Below, in pieces: positions 34,441-45,755 of a stretch of 64,000 nucleotides of DNA. Under the pieces are notes generated by a model that was not told where the DNA came from, did no database searches, and saw nothing but the letters and a program-made list of their open reading frames with translations. Position 1 is the first letter of the stretch, and every line of letters starts with the position of its first letter. The translations under genes and the position numbers were made by a program. Source of the stretch: Lepeophtheirus salmonis (lineage: Eukaryota; Arthropoda; Copepoda; Siphonostomatoida; Caligidae); contig NC_052140.2 of assembly GCF_016086655.4 (NCBI RefSeq), positions 15,004,001-15,068,000 of the forward strand. The letters run 5' to 3'.

Positions 34441-35317
34441 TACACAAATATCCCACGCAACGTTTAAACATGGGTCATGAAGTCCAGGAACCTTTCAAGT
34501 CTATGTATTGCTGCCAAGCCCTATATATAGAACACTTTTGTCAACATAGAGATAAGCTCAGAAATACTGGGGGTTGCATTTATGGCAGTACCTGTAAGAA
34601 CCAGTTTTAATACAGATGTAGTATTGTACCACTTTTAAGGCGTTAATACTCTGGAACCACTCAATAACGGGTATATTGAATCACTCTACTACATAGGTAC
34701 TAATGATTACTCTTTTTTAAACCATTGTTCGATCGACCTTATGTAATAATAAAACGCCTTTGAATACTCTTGTCTGTCCTTACTTTGGACAAATTTATAT
34801 TTAAACAATAAATACATGTCTCCCGGAAGAATTTTAATAAAAAAAGAAATGAAGACATAAATCACTCAACATCTCATCGACCCTTTTTCAATAAATGTAT
34901 ACATACATATATACAATCCCCCACTGCTGAGGACTGAAAAGGATTTATATATGAATAGATTTAATGATTATATAAGATTCATTCCTTGACCAGTCGTGGT
35001 GGTGGTCAAAATAAAGGGTGAAATAATAGCTTCCCTTCTCTATACATGTATGTATGTACATTAGTCTGGCTCTTAAAATTGTTAAATGTTAAAAAAAACA
35101 TAGCCCTAAAATGTTCCTATACGTAAAAAAAAATGAAGCATTAAATTTGAGTCATATTGATCAACAATCTAAGGTTGTAATCAACCATAAGTTAAAGGTT
35201 TAAAGTTTGCATTTTTAATTGGAAATAGACAAAACAGTGTGTCCCTGGAAATTGAAAACAAATTATCTCAGCTGTATAATGTTTTTTTTTTTTGAAAAAT
35301 ACTAGTAGCAAGAGTTA
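34441..35317. other. AT-rich spacer with transposon debris at the start
   Basis: 34441-34700 is somewhat GC-richer and may be the eroded continuation of the preceding element. The rest is featureless. Confidence 0.35.
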
Positions 35318-35460
35318 TGTCGGTCCCTATCTATTCAGTCAAGACCCTTCCAGTCTTAGAACAGGTCCTATTGGTTCTCAGAACTGACTATCATTGAGAC
35401 CAGTCCTTAACTGTATGTCCTGTAAATCGATGGATAATTAAGCCTGCTACTAAGGACAAT
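35318..35460 (+). repeat. TGTCGGTCC-family copy, left part
   Basis: TTATGTCGGTCCCTATCTAT, then CCTATTGGTTCTCAGAACTG and CCAGTCCTTAACTGTATGTC, match the left half of 12821-13212 in order. Confidence 0.5.
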
Positions 35461-35489
35461 GATAGTTTATATAATTAATTAAATCGATC

Positions 35490-35990
35490 CTAGTCATGAA
35501 ATACATTGCAGGTCAAGGACAAGTATTCCTTTGGCATGTGATTTCACTCCTTCTCCACAGAAGCCTTTATGGCATCCACATAAGATGTGGTACTGACCTT
35601 CTTCCGATGACGTCTCAAATCACATGGTTAATCAGGTTGTAGTTTGGTGACCACAGAGGCCACATTGAGCAAGACGAGAGATTTCTCACTACTTTTGAGT
35701 ATTTTTTTTTACCTTTTGCTACTTGTTCTCGTTGTTCAGCTTTTGAATTTTGGTAATGAATCCTTTGGAGCAGATGATGATGTGAGATATTTCATCATAA
35801 TTCATTCCGTCGTTCAGAAGTGCCTTTTGTCGGATGAAGAAATTTGCTTCGCAAGAATTGTTTCTTTTTATTGTTCTCCCAGTTGATATTACGAGAAAAA
35901 ATGGTTAAATTAATTTGTGAATGAAACGTCTCAAAGTTTCATTCACGACCCAGTTGGACACGCTATATAGTTCAAGGAGGAGCCATTTGT
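35490..35990 (-). pseudogene. IS630/Tc1-type transposase C-terminal remnant
   Basis: The minus strand reads WPLWSPNYNLINHVIWDVI, an eroded WP--SPDLNPLDY-IW third catalytic block in which the Asp is now Asn. After a frameshift it continues VDAIKASVEKEWNHMPKEYL with SLTCNVF, the expected C-terminal helices. 35660-35990 carries only unassigned sequence (minus-strand HHLLQRIHYQNSK-like reading), so the extent beyond 35660 is uncertain. The plus-strand frame at 35644-35886 is a by-product. Confidence 0.5.
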
Positions 35991-37196
35991 TTTAAATAAA
36001 TATTTTAGAAGAATAATCAAAATTTATTCATAATTATTTACTTAAATGAATATTTATCGCAAGAAAAAAGCTCTATTTACGCATCTATTTACTTTTGGTT
36101 TTATACATATGCTTTTTTCAAAAAAAAAAATGAAACTTTGAAAATTCAAAGGCTGTCACAATCTTTAAACATGGGGCAATGTCTCTCAAACTTGATATTT
36201 TCTCATTTTTTACCAAAAAAAAATCAACATATTTCTTCTATGTACGCCAAACATTTTGTGAAAAAACAAATTTTAGAGCCAGTCTAATGAACATTCTTAA
36301 GTTAATGATAAAATGAAAAGGAATAAAATATTCTCAAAATCTAATGTAATGACTGTATTAATAATTCCTTTTCGTCAAGGGTTGATGAAAAAGTGATAGA
36401 TAGAAAAGTGGGTTTGAATATCTGTCTGTATAAAAAATAACCTACATTTTATGAAAAAATTATAAAAAAATCACTTTGAATCAAATTCCTTTCGTTTTAA
36501 TTTTCTTTTTCCTTTTTTTTTTCAATGAATATTTTGTCAAAATTTGATTTCTTTATTAGTTTTTAAAACCAAGACATGAAAAAAAATAAATAAAATCGCT
36601 TTCCTTTTATTCATTAACTTTCAAAGGAATTTCAAATAAATTGAATTAATAATAATAAAACCGACTTCAAAGACGTACAGTATCGTTATATTTTTGTGAG
36701 TTTTTTTAACGAGAGGGTAGAGAGATTTGTAGTTTTTGTAGGTCTGAGAGACGGTACAGTCATACATGCTGATCATCAGTTCCAAAATATATCCAACATT
36801 TATGACGTCATTACAAGTTTTTACCCTCATACTCAACATGATATTAACCCAGGAAACACTTTGTTTGCATATAGGGAGTAGAGTATTGTTGGCTCACTAG
36901 ATGTCCGCGTCATTTAGCTTATAAGACCCTCTATTATTAGCTATAAAAATATCTAATGGATGGATGATATCGAAGGATATCCGTGGAATCTTCAATTCGA
37001 AGACTCTGTATCTTGTAACTGTCCAAATTAAAATTCCCTAATATTTTAAGGTACTCTGTTTTTTTTTTTTTTGGGCATTCAATTGTTGACATTTAGTATG
37101 CAGTTTTTACTCAGCATATGAACGCTACTATTTAGAAAATAGTTTTGAAATTAGATTTTAAAGACTAGCAAAGTTAGAAAATATTAACTATGTATA
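35991..37196. other. AT-rich spacer
   Basis: No gene recognised. Overlapping frames on both strands at 36621-36881 show no family features. Confidence 0.4.
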
Positions 37197-37764
37197 CTGG
37201 GTGATTCAGATAAATTGAGAAAATCTTTAAAGGCTTATAACGAATAAACTACATGCGCTATGATCATATTTTTTTTATTAAATGAAAACTACATTAAACA
37301 AACGAATGCTACATGGCCCAGGCTTCGTGCTTAACTATCATCCATAGATAGAAATGGCATTGGTTCAGGTCCAGGCTGTTAACAGGCCAAAAAAAACAAG
37401 GCTCGAAAAGTGAGGATATTTTGTGGCCAGGACGGCCTACACTTTTTTAGCCTTGTTGGCCGGTTCACTGTCTTGTTGGAAGCTGTAATTTATTCCTTGG
37501 GCTATTCCATCCATCCAGGGAATGTAAATTAAAACTGTAAAAACAGAATACCATGTACAGTACAATGGCAATCCTGGATCTGCAAGAGGCTCCCAGGCAT
37601 GCCAAAGCTTCCAGAGCCGTGTAGCTGAGGTTATGAAGACAGGCGGATTTTATTATAAATAATTGAAGGTTATTATATGTTGCTTTAAAAAAATATGGTT
37701 CTAGCGCATCTAATTACTTCGTTATTCGCTTTTACAGATTTCCCAAATCATCTGGACCACCCTG
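37197..37764 (-). mobile_element. 568-bp IS630/Tc1-type element, TA-flanked, catalytic middle kept
   Basis: Ends CTGGGTGATTCAGATAAATT and (other strand) CAGGGTGGTCCAGATGATTT are inverted repeats continuing through AAATCT, with TA at 37195-37196 and 37765-37766. Inside on the minus strand: IPWMDGIAQGINYSF, then QQDSEPANKAKKV (second catalytic Asp kept), AVLATKYPHF and, after a frameshift, NSLDLNQCHFYLW (third Asp block of SPDLNPMDFSIW type). The N-terminal DNA-binding region and C-terminus are deleted. Non-functional. Confidence 0.8.
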
Positions 37765-37799
37765 TATGCTAAAAAACAAGAAAAAACAACAAATGTTAT

Positions 37800-38260
37800 A
37801 GAGGAGAATAGCTTAGCATTTATGAAGTTGGATTAGATTAGCTACAAGCCGTCTTCGAGGAAGAAGAAATAAATAAGTAATGGACTCTGACCTTCCTAGA
37901 TGCGGAGTTAGATTTATTTGTGTTTATTTTCTGGCATCCAACTAATCTGATAAAACTTCAGAGCAGCTAAATAGATATTCCATTGAATATTTTTCAAACT
38001 GTTTGCGTTAACATGTTCTTTTTTGGTTTCTTTTTGTTTAGCAAACCAGCTTTAAGCATTCATAGGATTGTAAATCGTAATCATTTCGATATGTAAAATA
38101 CCCCAAAATGGTATCCCAGAAATTTAATTTTGAAGGAGAGTAGTTCAGCTGTCATGACGTTTCATTAGTTGAGATGAAAACAGCTTTAAGAGACAGGAAA
38201 TAAGCAAAAATCCTACTCTTTATAGAAAAAAGACAAAGGTAAGAGTTACTTCAATTTCGA
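37800..38260 (+). repeat. Dispersed repeat, AGCTGTCATGACGTTTCATT family
   Basis: TAGTTCAGCTGTCATGACGT at 38147 and AAAAATCCTAC shortly after match 46238-46295. 37805-37865 carries a weaker related block (TTGGATTAGATTAGCTAC). Confidence 0.4.
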
Positions 38261-38472
38261 TCGTAAATTCTACTAAATTTATTAAAATCTTTGGTGTTAA
38301 TATCTGTCTCTCATGAGCAAATGAATTATATCTAACTTTATGCTTAAATGTTTTTCTCTTTAAGAATCAAACAATAATGATAACAGCTTTAAATAAAAAT
38401 TAAAAAAACAATCTTGAGATTGCTAATTAAAAAAAAAGTAGCAGACGTTTTTAAGTTCATATTTCCTACAAC

Positions 38473-38496
38473 TATATATATATATATATATATATA
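38473..38496. repeat. (TA)n microsatellite
   Basis: Uninterrupted alternating TA run of about 24 bases. Confidence 0.9.
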
Positions 38497-40129
38497 ACTT
38501 TCAAAACTTATACATATTTAAATAACAGTTAATTACAAAACTATAATTTTTTTTTTATTTCTTTACCAATATTTAATTGAGAAATAGCATTAATTAGATC
38601 CATTATATCTGATACATGTATTTAAATAAAAATCATAAAATTAGTTTAAAGAAAAATAAGATCCCTACATAGCCTCGTATAGCCGATACAGGTATTTTTG
38701 ATGCTATTAAACTGTTTTTATAATTTTTTGACAATCGACGAAAAAATAAGAACTTCCCTAAAATCCAAGATAAAGGCACACTAGCTATCCATAAAATAAA
38801 ATCCATTAGTGTTCCTCTTTACAACATGAATCAGTATTGAAATTAATTACGCTGAAAAAAGTTCTTAGTTGTGCTAAAATTTAGGCAGCTACGTTTTTTC
38901 TGTAATTGTGTATGAGTGGGCTTTAGTATAAATATTTTCAATAAGTTTAAAAAGTTTATTTAAAAAGGGAAATCGACCTACTAATAATCATTTAGTTATT
39001 GGTGATGTTTCTCCAAATAATTGGTTTAGACTGCAAAATTCAATTGCTTTAACAGTGTTACACAATCTTTACATTCAACTAATGATGTTAAGGTCACAAG
39101 GTTTGAACCTTTCTAGGCACCAAAAATAACTCTTGACCTTTCTTCCATAAAATGAATGGATAAGTAGCCCCAGAATCAGAGGATACTAGTTAGCTAATTC
39201 TGACTAAAAATGATATTATTGTCCTATACAATTTGAGGATTGTTCAGAGCACCTTAACAAAAAGATAATTCATGTTCAACCAATCAAAGTTAAGAAAAAC
39301 GATGATGAGTGGGAAAAAAAAGCATAAACATCGATAGCTAAAAAATAAAAATAAAGTGTTACCCCCATTTAAAAAATATCTATATATTTACAAAGTGGAA
39401 GCAAATTCTTCTATTTGGCAAACTGAACAGGTTTTTATTTTATCTTATAAAGCTGTAATCATTATAATATAACTTTTGAACATCGAAGTATAACTAAGTA
39501 ATAACTAGTGGGTGTGCTCATGAAAGACAAATAGTTACTATATGAGGTTTTTTGGGAGTTATCAGCATGAGGACGGAGATTTTTGTTGATTCCCATTCTC
39601 TAACAGCAGCTTCCTGCTGATCTAATAAAACATCATATCATCTAAACTTCTCTCCTTCCAAACATTCTTCAAATTTTGAGGAATATTATATATATTTTAA
39701 GTTTTAACTCCATCACAAAAATTCTTTATATTGAAAGTGATAATTGTTGAGGTTTGATGATTATAATTTCTAAAGTTCTTCCAAATAAATTATCTATACA
39801 CGCAATTTAGAAATGGTAAACCACCTTTAGTGAGATTACACCATAAACTAACAATTCACTACTTATTCGAAAAAGTACTATAAGAAATAATAATCAGACA
39901 ATAGTCCTTTAATTTATTCCTTTTAATGCAATCAAGTCTTACACAATCTCAGATACTCAAGGCTATCCCAAAGTTAATTACATATCTATGTGGATAAATA
40001 CGTAGTAAATGCAAAAAGCTTCAGCATTTAACAAGCTGTGTAATATATTTATGATGATATTTTTCCTTTTGCAAACAGTTCAAGTGTAAGTATTCTAAAA
40101 ATAGATCTATAGAGGTGTTTTCTCTAGAT
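38497..40129. other. AT-rich spacer
   Basis: No gene recognised. Short protein-like frames are present (for example near 39562) but lack length or splice context. Confidence 0.4.
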
Positions 40130-40202
40130 CAGTGACTTTTGACCAAAAAGGGAAGGAGGGGCCTATAAAAGTAACAGAGGAAAAGAAGGGTTGAGAGCCA
40201 CT
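40130..40202. mobile_element. 73-bp hAT-type miniature element
   Basis: Begins CAGTGACTTTTGACCAAAAA and ends GGGTTGAGAGCCACTA, which reads TAGTGGCTCTCAACCC on the other strand. This is the classic hAT end form (CAGTGGYTCTCAACC). Flanking octamers CTCTAGAT and CTCTATTA agree in five or more positions, compatible with a decayed 8-bp target duplication. No coding capacity. Confidence 0.6.
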
Positions 40203-40649
40203 ACTCTATTAGTTATTCATTAAATATAAAACTTTCCTTTTTGTATTTATTATTTTTAGCAAAAATTAAATATGGGTAAAAATTAATGTTGCATTTCCAG
40301 CTTGAAAGTCTACATGGATCCGAGACATGGATCATTTTAACGGTTATTTAAAGAAGTCAGGTCTGGATGATCAGTTATATATAAATATTTGTACTCGTTT
40401 TGTCTTGAAAAAAAAAAAATATTTTTATCGTTTCTATATGTGACGTCATGTGTGTTTCAAAATCGTAATGATTGATGACGTTATACGAAGTTTAAATTCT
40501 TCCATATGTGTACAAATCAACTAATTAGAAATGGGTGCAAGTTATCAGTGACCAATGACGTCGCTAGCCCCTTTTTTCTAAAGCCTCCGTCAAAATAATA
40601 TATATTTTTACTCTATGTGGTATATATTAATTTACACTGAAGATTGTTT

Positions 40650-40758
40650 TTCAAGCTTGCGGACTAATATTCTAGAGGACTATGTTGCCAATATATGCGA
40701 AGCCTTCAACCCTTGTGCGGAGGGTATGGTTGCTGCTGGATGATCACATTTGGAATAG
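40650..40758 (+). pseudogene. IS630/Tc1-type transposase C-terminal remnant
   Basis: The plus strand reads LRTNILEDYVANICEAFNPC followed by AEGMVAAG, a stop, then SHLE and a stop. This is the usual C-terminus of the family (V--C-AFR-RVEA-VAAGGSHIE). About 35 codons survive. Terminal repeats were not paired. Confidence 0.5.
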
Positions 40759-41201
40759 AAAATATAGTTCACAGTTTAATTGATAAATTTAAAAATGTTT
40801 TTTTCTCAAGTTATGTCCTTGTCCAGCTTTCTTAGGTCAAGTTTACCAATTTTCCTTGAGCAGACTGTATATATGAAAAAAAAGAGCAAATGAATTACAA
40901 AATTCAAACCATTTTTTTTTGTAACTTTGTGATGTCATTGCAATCCTCTTTTCCAAATATTCAATAAAAATTTCTTAAAAAACTTTCTACCATATTTTAT
41001 AAATACATTTATACACAAATGTATGTACTCGTATGTACATACAGTGTGTATTATTTTCTATGACTCCGTAACAAATTAAATAAATATACATTTCCCGACA
41101 TTTATTTTATTTTTCATAAATATTAAAATCATTCAATTCACACTTGTATGTATGTATGTGTAATAAATAGCTTACCTTGATGGTGGCTGCTGAGTAAACA
41201 C

Positions 41202-41233
41202 ATGTACATATGTGTATACCTACATATGTACAT
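41202..41233. other. Perfect 12-bp inverted repeat
   Basis: ATGTACATATGT at 41202-41213 is exactly repeated in inverse at 41222-41233, around an 8-base loop. Each arm is itself partly palindromic (TACATATGTA). Function unknown. Confidence 0.7.
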
Positions 41234-41710
41234 TAGGGAGGTTGTTATTTATACTTTTTATCGAATGTCCATTACGGTTAGTGAGGACAAATTGACATGA
41301 TGATAGAAAATAAATGATGCAAAATATTATGGTTCTACAATGTACACTGTACCGTAGCTATACACAATTGGCAAAAAGAAGACCATGTGATTATTTTTTG
41401 TACAAAGTATTGGACTATGCAATATTGATTTTATTCGCTAGTAGGAGTTGAATATTACTTCGTAACTAAATAAGGAGCCTCCATTAATGCATTATTTTAT
41501 TGGAGCATGAGCGTTGTTTCCTTATCGATAGTATCTTTACATACCAGATGATAGTGGCGCCATCTTCTACTTATATTTGCAACTTAGTTCATCTGCACCA
41601 TCTTGCGGATTTTGTGTTTTTGGTGATTTTTTTTTTTGTCTGTTTGATGCAAGTTCTCAATCAAAGAATAATTAGGATAAATATTACAACATAAACTGAA
41701 AATTATTATA

Positions 41711-42373
41711 GAGTGGGGCCCCAAGAAGGGCAGTAGCGATTTAATCACGATTTCAATTATCTTATTTTTCAACACAAGGTTTCATTACAAAACCAAGCTA
41801 CACCTGAAACGAAAATAAACAAGTTTTGTTTATATCCAAAGTCTCTATGTGTAAAAATGTCTGACCAACCGCTTCTTTGATCTCTTCCTTGGCGGTCTCT
41901 TCTGCATTGTCATTGCCAAGAAGGCAACCGTTGGTATTTCCATTTGGACTGTCTACAAAATAAGTCTATTACATCCCCATACAGCCAAGAAGCAAGATTT
42001 TTGCAGTAGCTTTTGTCCTGCCTTCATGCAACTCTTCTCTGGCCTTGAACTCAACTCCTGGACTATGTAGTTTATGATATCTTGGAGGAAAGTGTATGCT
42101 GTACCTCTCATACAAATTTGGCTTCACTTTGAGCTACCACTATGAGAGTATGTTATGTAATGTTCACAGCTTTCATCATCAAGAGCTTCAAATTTGTTCG
42201 GCCGTGTGTATTAGCTTTTATTGCTTGTGAAGGAGGACATATTGAATAAAAAATACTGCTAAAAAACGTATTTAAATAAATCAGATATAGCTTTTAAGTT
42301 GTTTTACATTGAATCTATATAAATATCGTTTTTCGTCATTTAGTCATGCTACCGCAAGTTATGGGGCCCACTC
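41711..42373 (+). mobile_element. 663-bp IS630/Tc1-type element, GAGTGGGGCCCC ends, TA-flanked
   Basis: Left end GAGTGGGGCCCCAAGAAGGG and right end (other strand) GAGTGGGCCCCATAACTTGC are inverted repeats, with TA at 41709-41710 and 42374-42375. The interior on the plus strand holds an HTH remnant at about 41858-41960 (reading through frameshifts to VGISIWTVYKI) and a C-terminal remnant near 42195-42250, FVRPCVLAFIACEGGHIE and stop. The catalytic centre is deleted. Same family as the HTH fragment at 27600-27900, with which it also shares the leader AAATAAACAAGTTTTGTTTA. Confidence 0.8.
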
Positions 42374-43035
42374 TAATTATACAAACATCTTTTAACATTT
42401 AATTATTTAGTCAATTGAGATTTAAATAAAGGATTATTAGATATTTAACATTAAATTATTTTGATGAACATTGATATAACATACAAAAAAATACTACATT
42501 TTTGTTCTAAATACCTTTTATGTTGCAAATGGGAAAACAACGTTAAGGAAATTTTGACGATCCCCGTATAGCGTGAATCTTATTATTATTATTTTTTTTT
42601 TTACACTTTCAGAAAATAAAGATTAAAATAATTATATTTAAAACTTTCTTAATTGATTATCGCTTTATGATTAATTAAATGACTTAAGAGAAAAACTTTA
42701 CTTAAATATTTTTTATAGCTTAGAAGAACGTCTCCTAAAATGATTTTCACAAAATAACGAAATTAGATATATAATATTAAGAACTATTTTAAACATTTGC
42801 TCCACATATTGAATTTTGAAAAAAACTTTATCAAATTGTTTATAGATGAAGAAAATGTCGATCTAAATAATTTAATCCAAAATAACAAACAATGTTGCTT
42901 TCAATCTCAAAACAATGACATTTTACATAGTTTATAAAGGAGTTTAATCATCATCAAGTTGATAACTTCTTCTTTGTCATGTCCTTCTTATGACTATTTT
43001 AACCTCAAATAATTTACATTGGACACTGTTCAAAA
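42374..43035. other. AT-rich spacer
   Basis: No gene recognised. Confidence 0.4.
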
Positions 43036-43278
43036 ATGACCCAAAAACAAGCAGGGTTAATTAAAATGGAAAAGGCGAATTTAGCCATAGCGTTTGAGGA
43101 ACTCTGCCTTCCTAAGTTCTGTTCTTCAGACGTTGAGAACTGATTCCGGAGAATTGAACTAGATTTTGCGTTGAGAGGGATTTGTCACACCAAAGTTACA
43201 TACACCCTTAATATTTTAATATTACTCTATTTTAGTGAGGAGAATCTTACTTATGAGGGAGCGAAATTATCCATTTAG
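43036..43278 (+). pseudogene. LTR-retrotransposon gag-like remnant
   Basis: An 81-codon frame with one internal TGA. It starts MTQKQAGLIKMEKANLAIAF, then LPKFCSSDVEN, a TGA in place of the expected Trp, FRRIELDFALRGICHTKVTY, and ends EENLTYEGAKLSI. The pattern P-F---D---WF--IE--F-LRGI is characteristic of gag proteins of arthropod Gypsy/BEL-type retrotransposons. Only this early gag segment is present. No protease, reverse transcriptase or LTR was seen nearby. Inactive fragment. Confidence 0.5.
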
Positions 43279-43331
43279 GTCCAAAATAGGCTATCATCTT
43301 CCCAAAGGATAAAAAGAATCGCCTATATATA

Positions 43332-43466
43332 ATGGTTGATACTTCTGGGCTCTCTAGCATGGAGGTCAAAGATGAGGTTGAACGTCTTCTGGCTGAGGAA
43401 TATCTAAGGGATTTACGTGAAAGTTTAATTAATGAGGCACTAATAAGGAATGTTCCAAAGAAATAA
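43332..43466 (+). CDS. 44-residue open frame, protein-like, unassigned
   Basis: ATG at 43332 to TAA at 43464. It reads MVDTSGLSSMEVKDEVERLL, then AEEYLRDLRESLINEALIRN and VPKK. Charge and helix pattern (alternating Glu, Leu, Arg) and higher GC than the flanks argue for a real or formerly real coding segment. The same frame is open upstream to a TAG at about 43282, and an intron acceptor there is possible. It lies 54 bases after the gag remnant but in another frame, so it could be later retrotransposon coding or an exon of a host gene. No family recognised. The longer minus-strand frame at 43247-43513 is its antisense. Confidence 0.35.
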   Translation: MVDTSGLSSMEVKDEVERLLAEEYLRDLRESLINEALIRNVPKK

Positions 43467-43796
43467 CAGAGTAAAGAAGGGTAAGGCATAAAAATAGGCG
43501 GATTTTTAATCATGCAAGTACATGATTATAGATACAAGTTACAGGTGGTATAACAAATCTTATGCAATTTTATCTTTGCACGCCTAAAAATCCGCGCATT
43601 TACACATCTATACTCTTGATAACTTTTCTACAATAGCCCTAATCAAAATTGAAAAAAACAAACCGACCTAATATATTATATACATACTTATAATATGTAC
43701 ATTAAGTCTCTCACGTTTAAAATTTCATGGGAGAGATTTAATTAAAGGAAAAAAAAATTAATATGCCTTTTGTTTATTTCACTTTACATTAACAAA

Positions 43797-43818
43797 ATAT
43801 TATTATTATTATTATTAC
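43797..43818. repeat. (TTA)n microsatellite
   Basis: About seven ATT/TTA units in a row. Confidence 0.85.
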
Positions 43819-44116
43819 AAATAATTTATTTATTTTTTTGTTAAATTATTTCACGTTATTGTTTATATATATGTTATATGTAGTAGAAATAACGAGAAGG
43901 TGAAAATTTGGTTGTAATCACCTTTTATTATATAAAAACATATGTATATGTGACTGTAAGTATTGTATTTCGTATTTGGAATTCATATGAATGCTTATTT
44001 AGTCAAGGCTATTTGTATTACTCCATGAATAAGGCAATATTATACTTACTTAGTTATACATAATTATACACACCAGACGTTGCAAAATTTCCTTCCTATT
44101 AAAAAATTGTCCTTAT

Positions 44117-44244
44117 ACAGGGTGCTATGATCAAATCATTGCATTTTTCCACAATCTTCAAAATGTCATTGAGGTTATATTTTACGGTGGATTTGATATG
44201 ATATTGAATATTATCCATTTTCTTAATTTATAAGTTTAAACTTG
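44117..44244 (+). mobile_element. Solo end of a CAGGGTGCT-type element
   Basis: TACAGGGTGCTATGATCAAA at about 44117 resembles Tc1/mariner-type element ends (compare 53865 and 57204). No inverse partner was found. The next element (44245-45399) starts 130 bases on and may have been inserted into it. Confidence 0.35.
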
Positions 44245-45399
44245 CCAGGTGGTCCATTGAAAACTGATCACATACTAATTCTATAATTAATGAAGATTGA
44301 GTTATTGAAATTAATTCATATTTCGATATATAAAAGGAAAAACAATTAGTTACAAAAGAAAATAAAGTTAAGCTCTTTACCTTACGTACAAGTTGAGAAA
44401 ATGACACTTGAGCATGAGTGATGATTTTTTTTTTGCACTCCAAGTAGTTGGGTGTCTCCAGGACCAACGTATATGCCATTAGCAAGTACGAAACGTTGGA
44501 GAGGAAGAAGGGATCTGTCATACAGGCCAAACTGTACCTGGAGGAGTTTAAGAAAACAGCTCAGACAACCTCCTCAATTCCATAAGGACCCATGCATAAG
44601 GTCTCGGGATTTTACACCAGTTTTCTAGATAGATAACAAAACAAATTGGGAGGAAAGGAACTTGTGAGGGCGGAGAGGCCACTTTTGACACCAGCAATGA
44701 AAGAACCCCATCTCTTCTGTGGCAAGACTCTTGAGTTCTTTTAAATTCTTTTTTGATACTTTTGGCCCCCTCCGGCCCTGATGCCCAACCTCTCGACTTC
44801 AACTTTTGAGTGCATATCGAACGGAAGCCTGAAGTGTTCATTATTCAAACAACGAAGCCCTGAAAGCCATGGTCAGCTAGCTATGATAGAAGACTAGATC
44901 TGCAACAGGAGCCAAGCTCTTTGCAATCACCTGGAAGCTATTATTGGCCATAAAGGCAGCTACATTAATGTTTCAGAGGACTCAGACTCACATCTATTCA
45001 TAGTATTAATTTTGTGGACTTTCTAATGTTAATTAATAAATTATATCTTGTTGAAGTCCTCCTATAGCTCTGATACCAAGCCCCTCGACTACACCTTTTA
45101 AGTCCATATCGAGGAGAAAGGCTGCAGTGTTCTTCATCCAAACACCAAGGCCCTCCAATTCACAGTCTGCCAGCACTGGTACCTCTTTGTATGAGGACTA
45201 CATTTGTAGTGGGCGCCAGGCCTTTTGCTACCGCCTGGAAGCTATCATTACCCATAAAGGTGGCTATTCAACGTTTAAGAGAACTCAGACACACACCTAT
45301 TTATTGTATAAATTTTGTTAAAATTCTATTGTTAATTAATGAATTATATATTATTAAAGTTTCACATTCATAGAGTTCAGATTTCAATGGACCACTTGG
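44245..45399 (+). mobile_element. 1155-bp IS630/Tc1-type element with duplicated transposase C-terminus
   Basis: Ends CCAGGTGGTCCATTGAAAAC and (other strand) CCAAGTGGTCCATTGAAATC are inverted repeats. TA is kept at the right (45400-45401) and is TG at the left. The plus strand encodes a full-order but broken transposase: VGVSRTNVYAISKYETLERK (HTH), GSVIQAKLYLEEFKKTAQ, a block ending RAERPLLTPAMKE, then a deletion of most of the catalytic domain. The C-terminal PLDF/PLDY block follows twice: once at 44780-45000 (HLEAIIGHKGSYI) and again at 45050-45320 (PLDYTF, VHIEEKGCSVLHPNTKALQF, YRLEAIITHKGGY). Stops and frameshifts throughout. Confidence 0.8.
45127..45321 (+). pseudogene. Second copy of the transposase C-terminus
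   Basis: The open frame carries the last part of the duplicated transposase tail, ICSGRQAFCYRLEAIITHKG followed by GYSTFKRTQTHTYLLYKFC. The corresponding first copy is CNRSQALCNHLEAIIGHKGS at about 44895-44960. The overlapping frame at 45191-45373 is an alternative reading of the same segment. Confidence 0.65.
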
Positions 45400-45755
45400 T
45401 AAACTTGTTGTATCAAGTTACAATAACCCGGATTTAATTAAAACTTCTTCCCTTTTGCGCCCAAACAAATGCTATTACTTCATCATTTGGAAGCTAGCTG
45501 CTTAGTATTCAAAATATAGACCTTATATTTACATATTATAATTGGATCATGGCCCTTCCATTTATGGTATTCCCCTGGATATTACATATTAACCATATAA
45601 ATAAATCCAAGATGATGAACATTTTTGACAAATTACTTTATTAAATTTGAAAAATGATACTGTCGAGTTAGCAAAAATATGTATATTATGTAAAAAATAA
45701 TAATGAATTGATCGTTGTACAAGAATTTTTTTGAGGACGTTAGAATGTAGATAAT

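Noticed and set aside
43247..43513. 88-codon minus-strand frame
   Set aside because: Antisense of the more protein-like plus-strand frame at 43332-43466.
44548..44841. 97-codon minus-strand frame
   Set aside because: Antisense of the broken plus-strand transposase, whose blocks are recognisable on the other strand.
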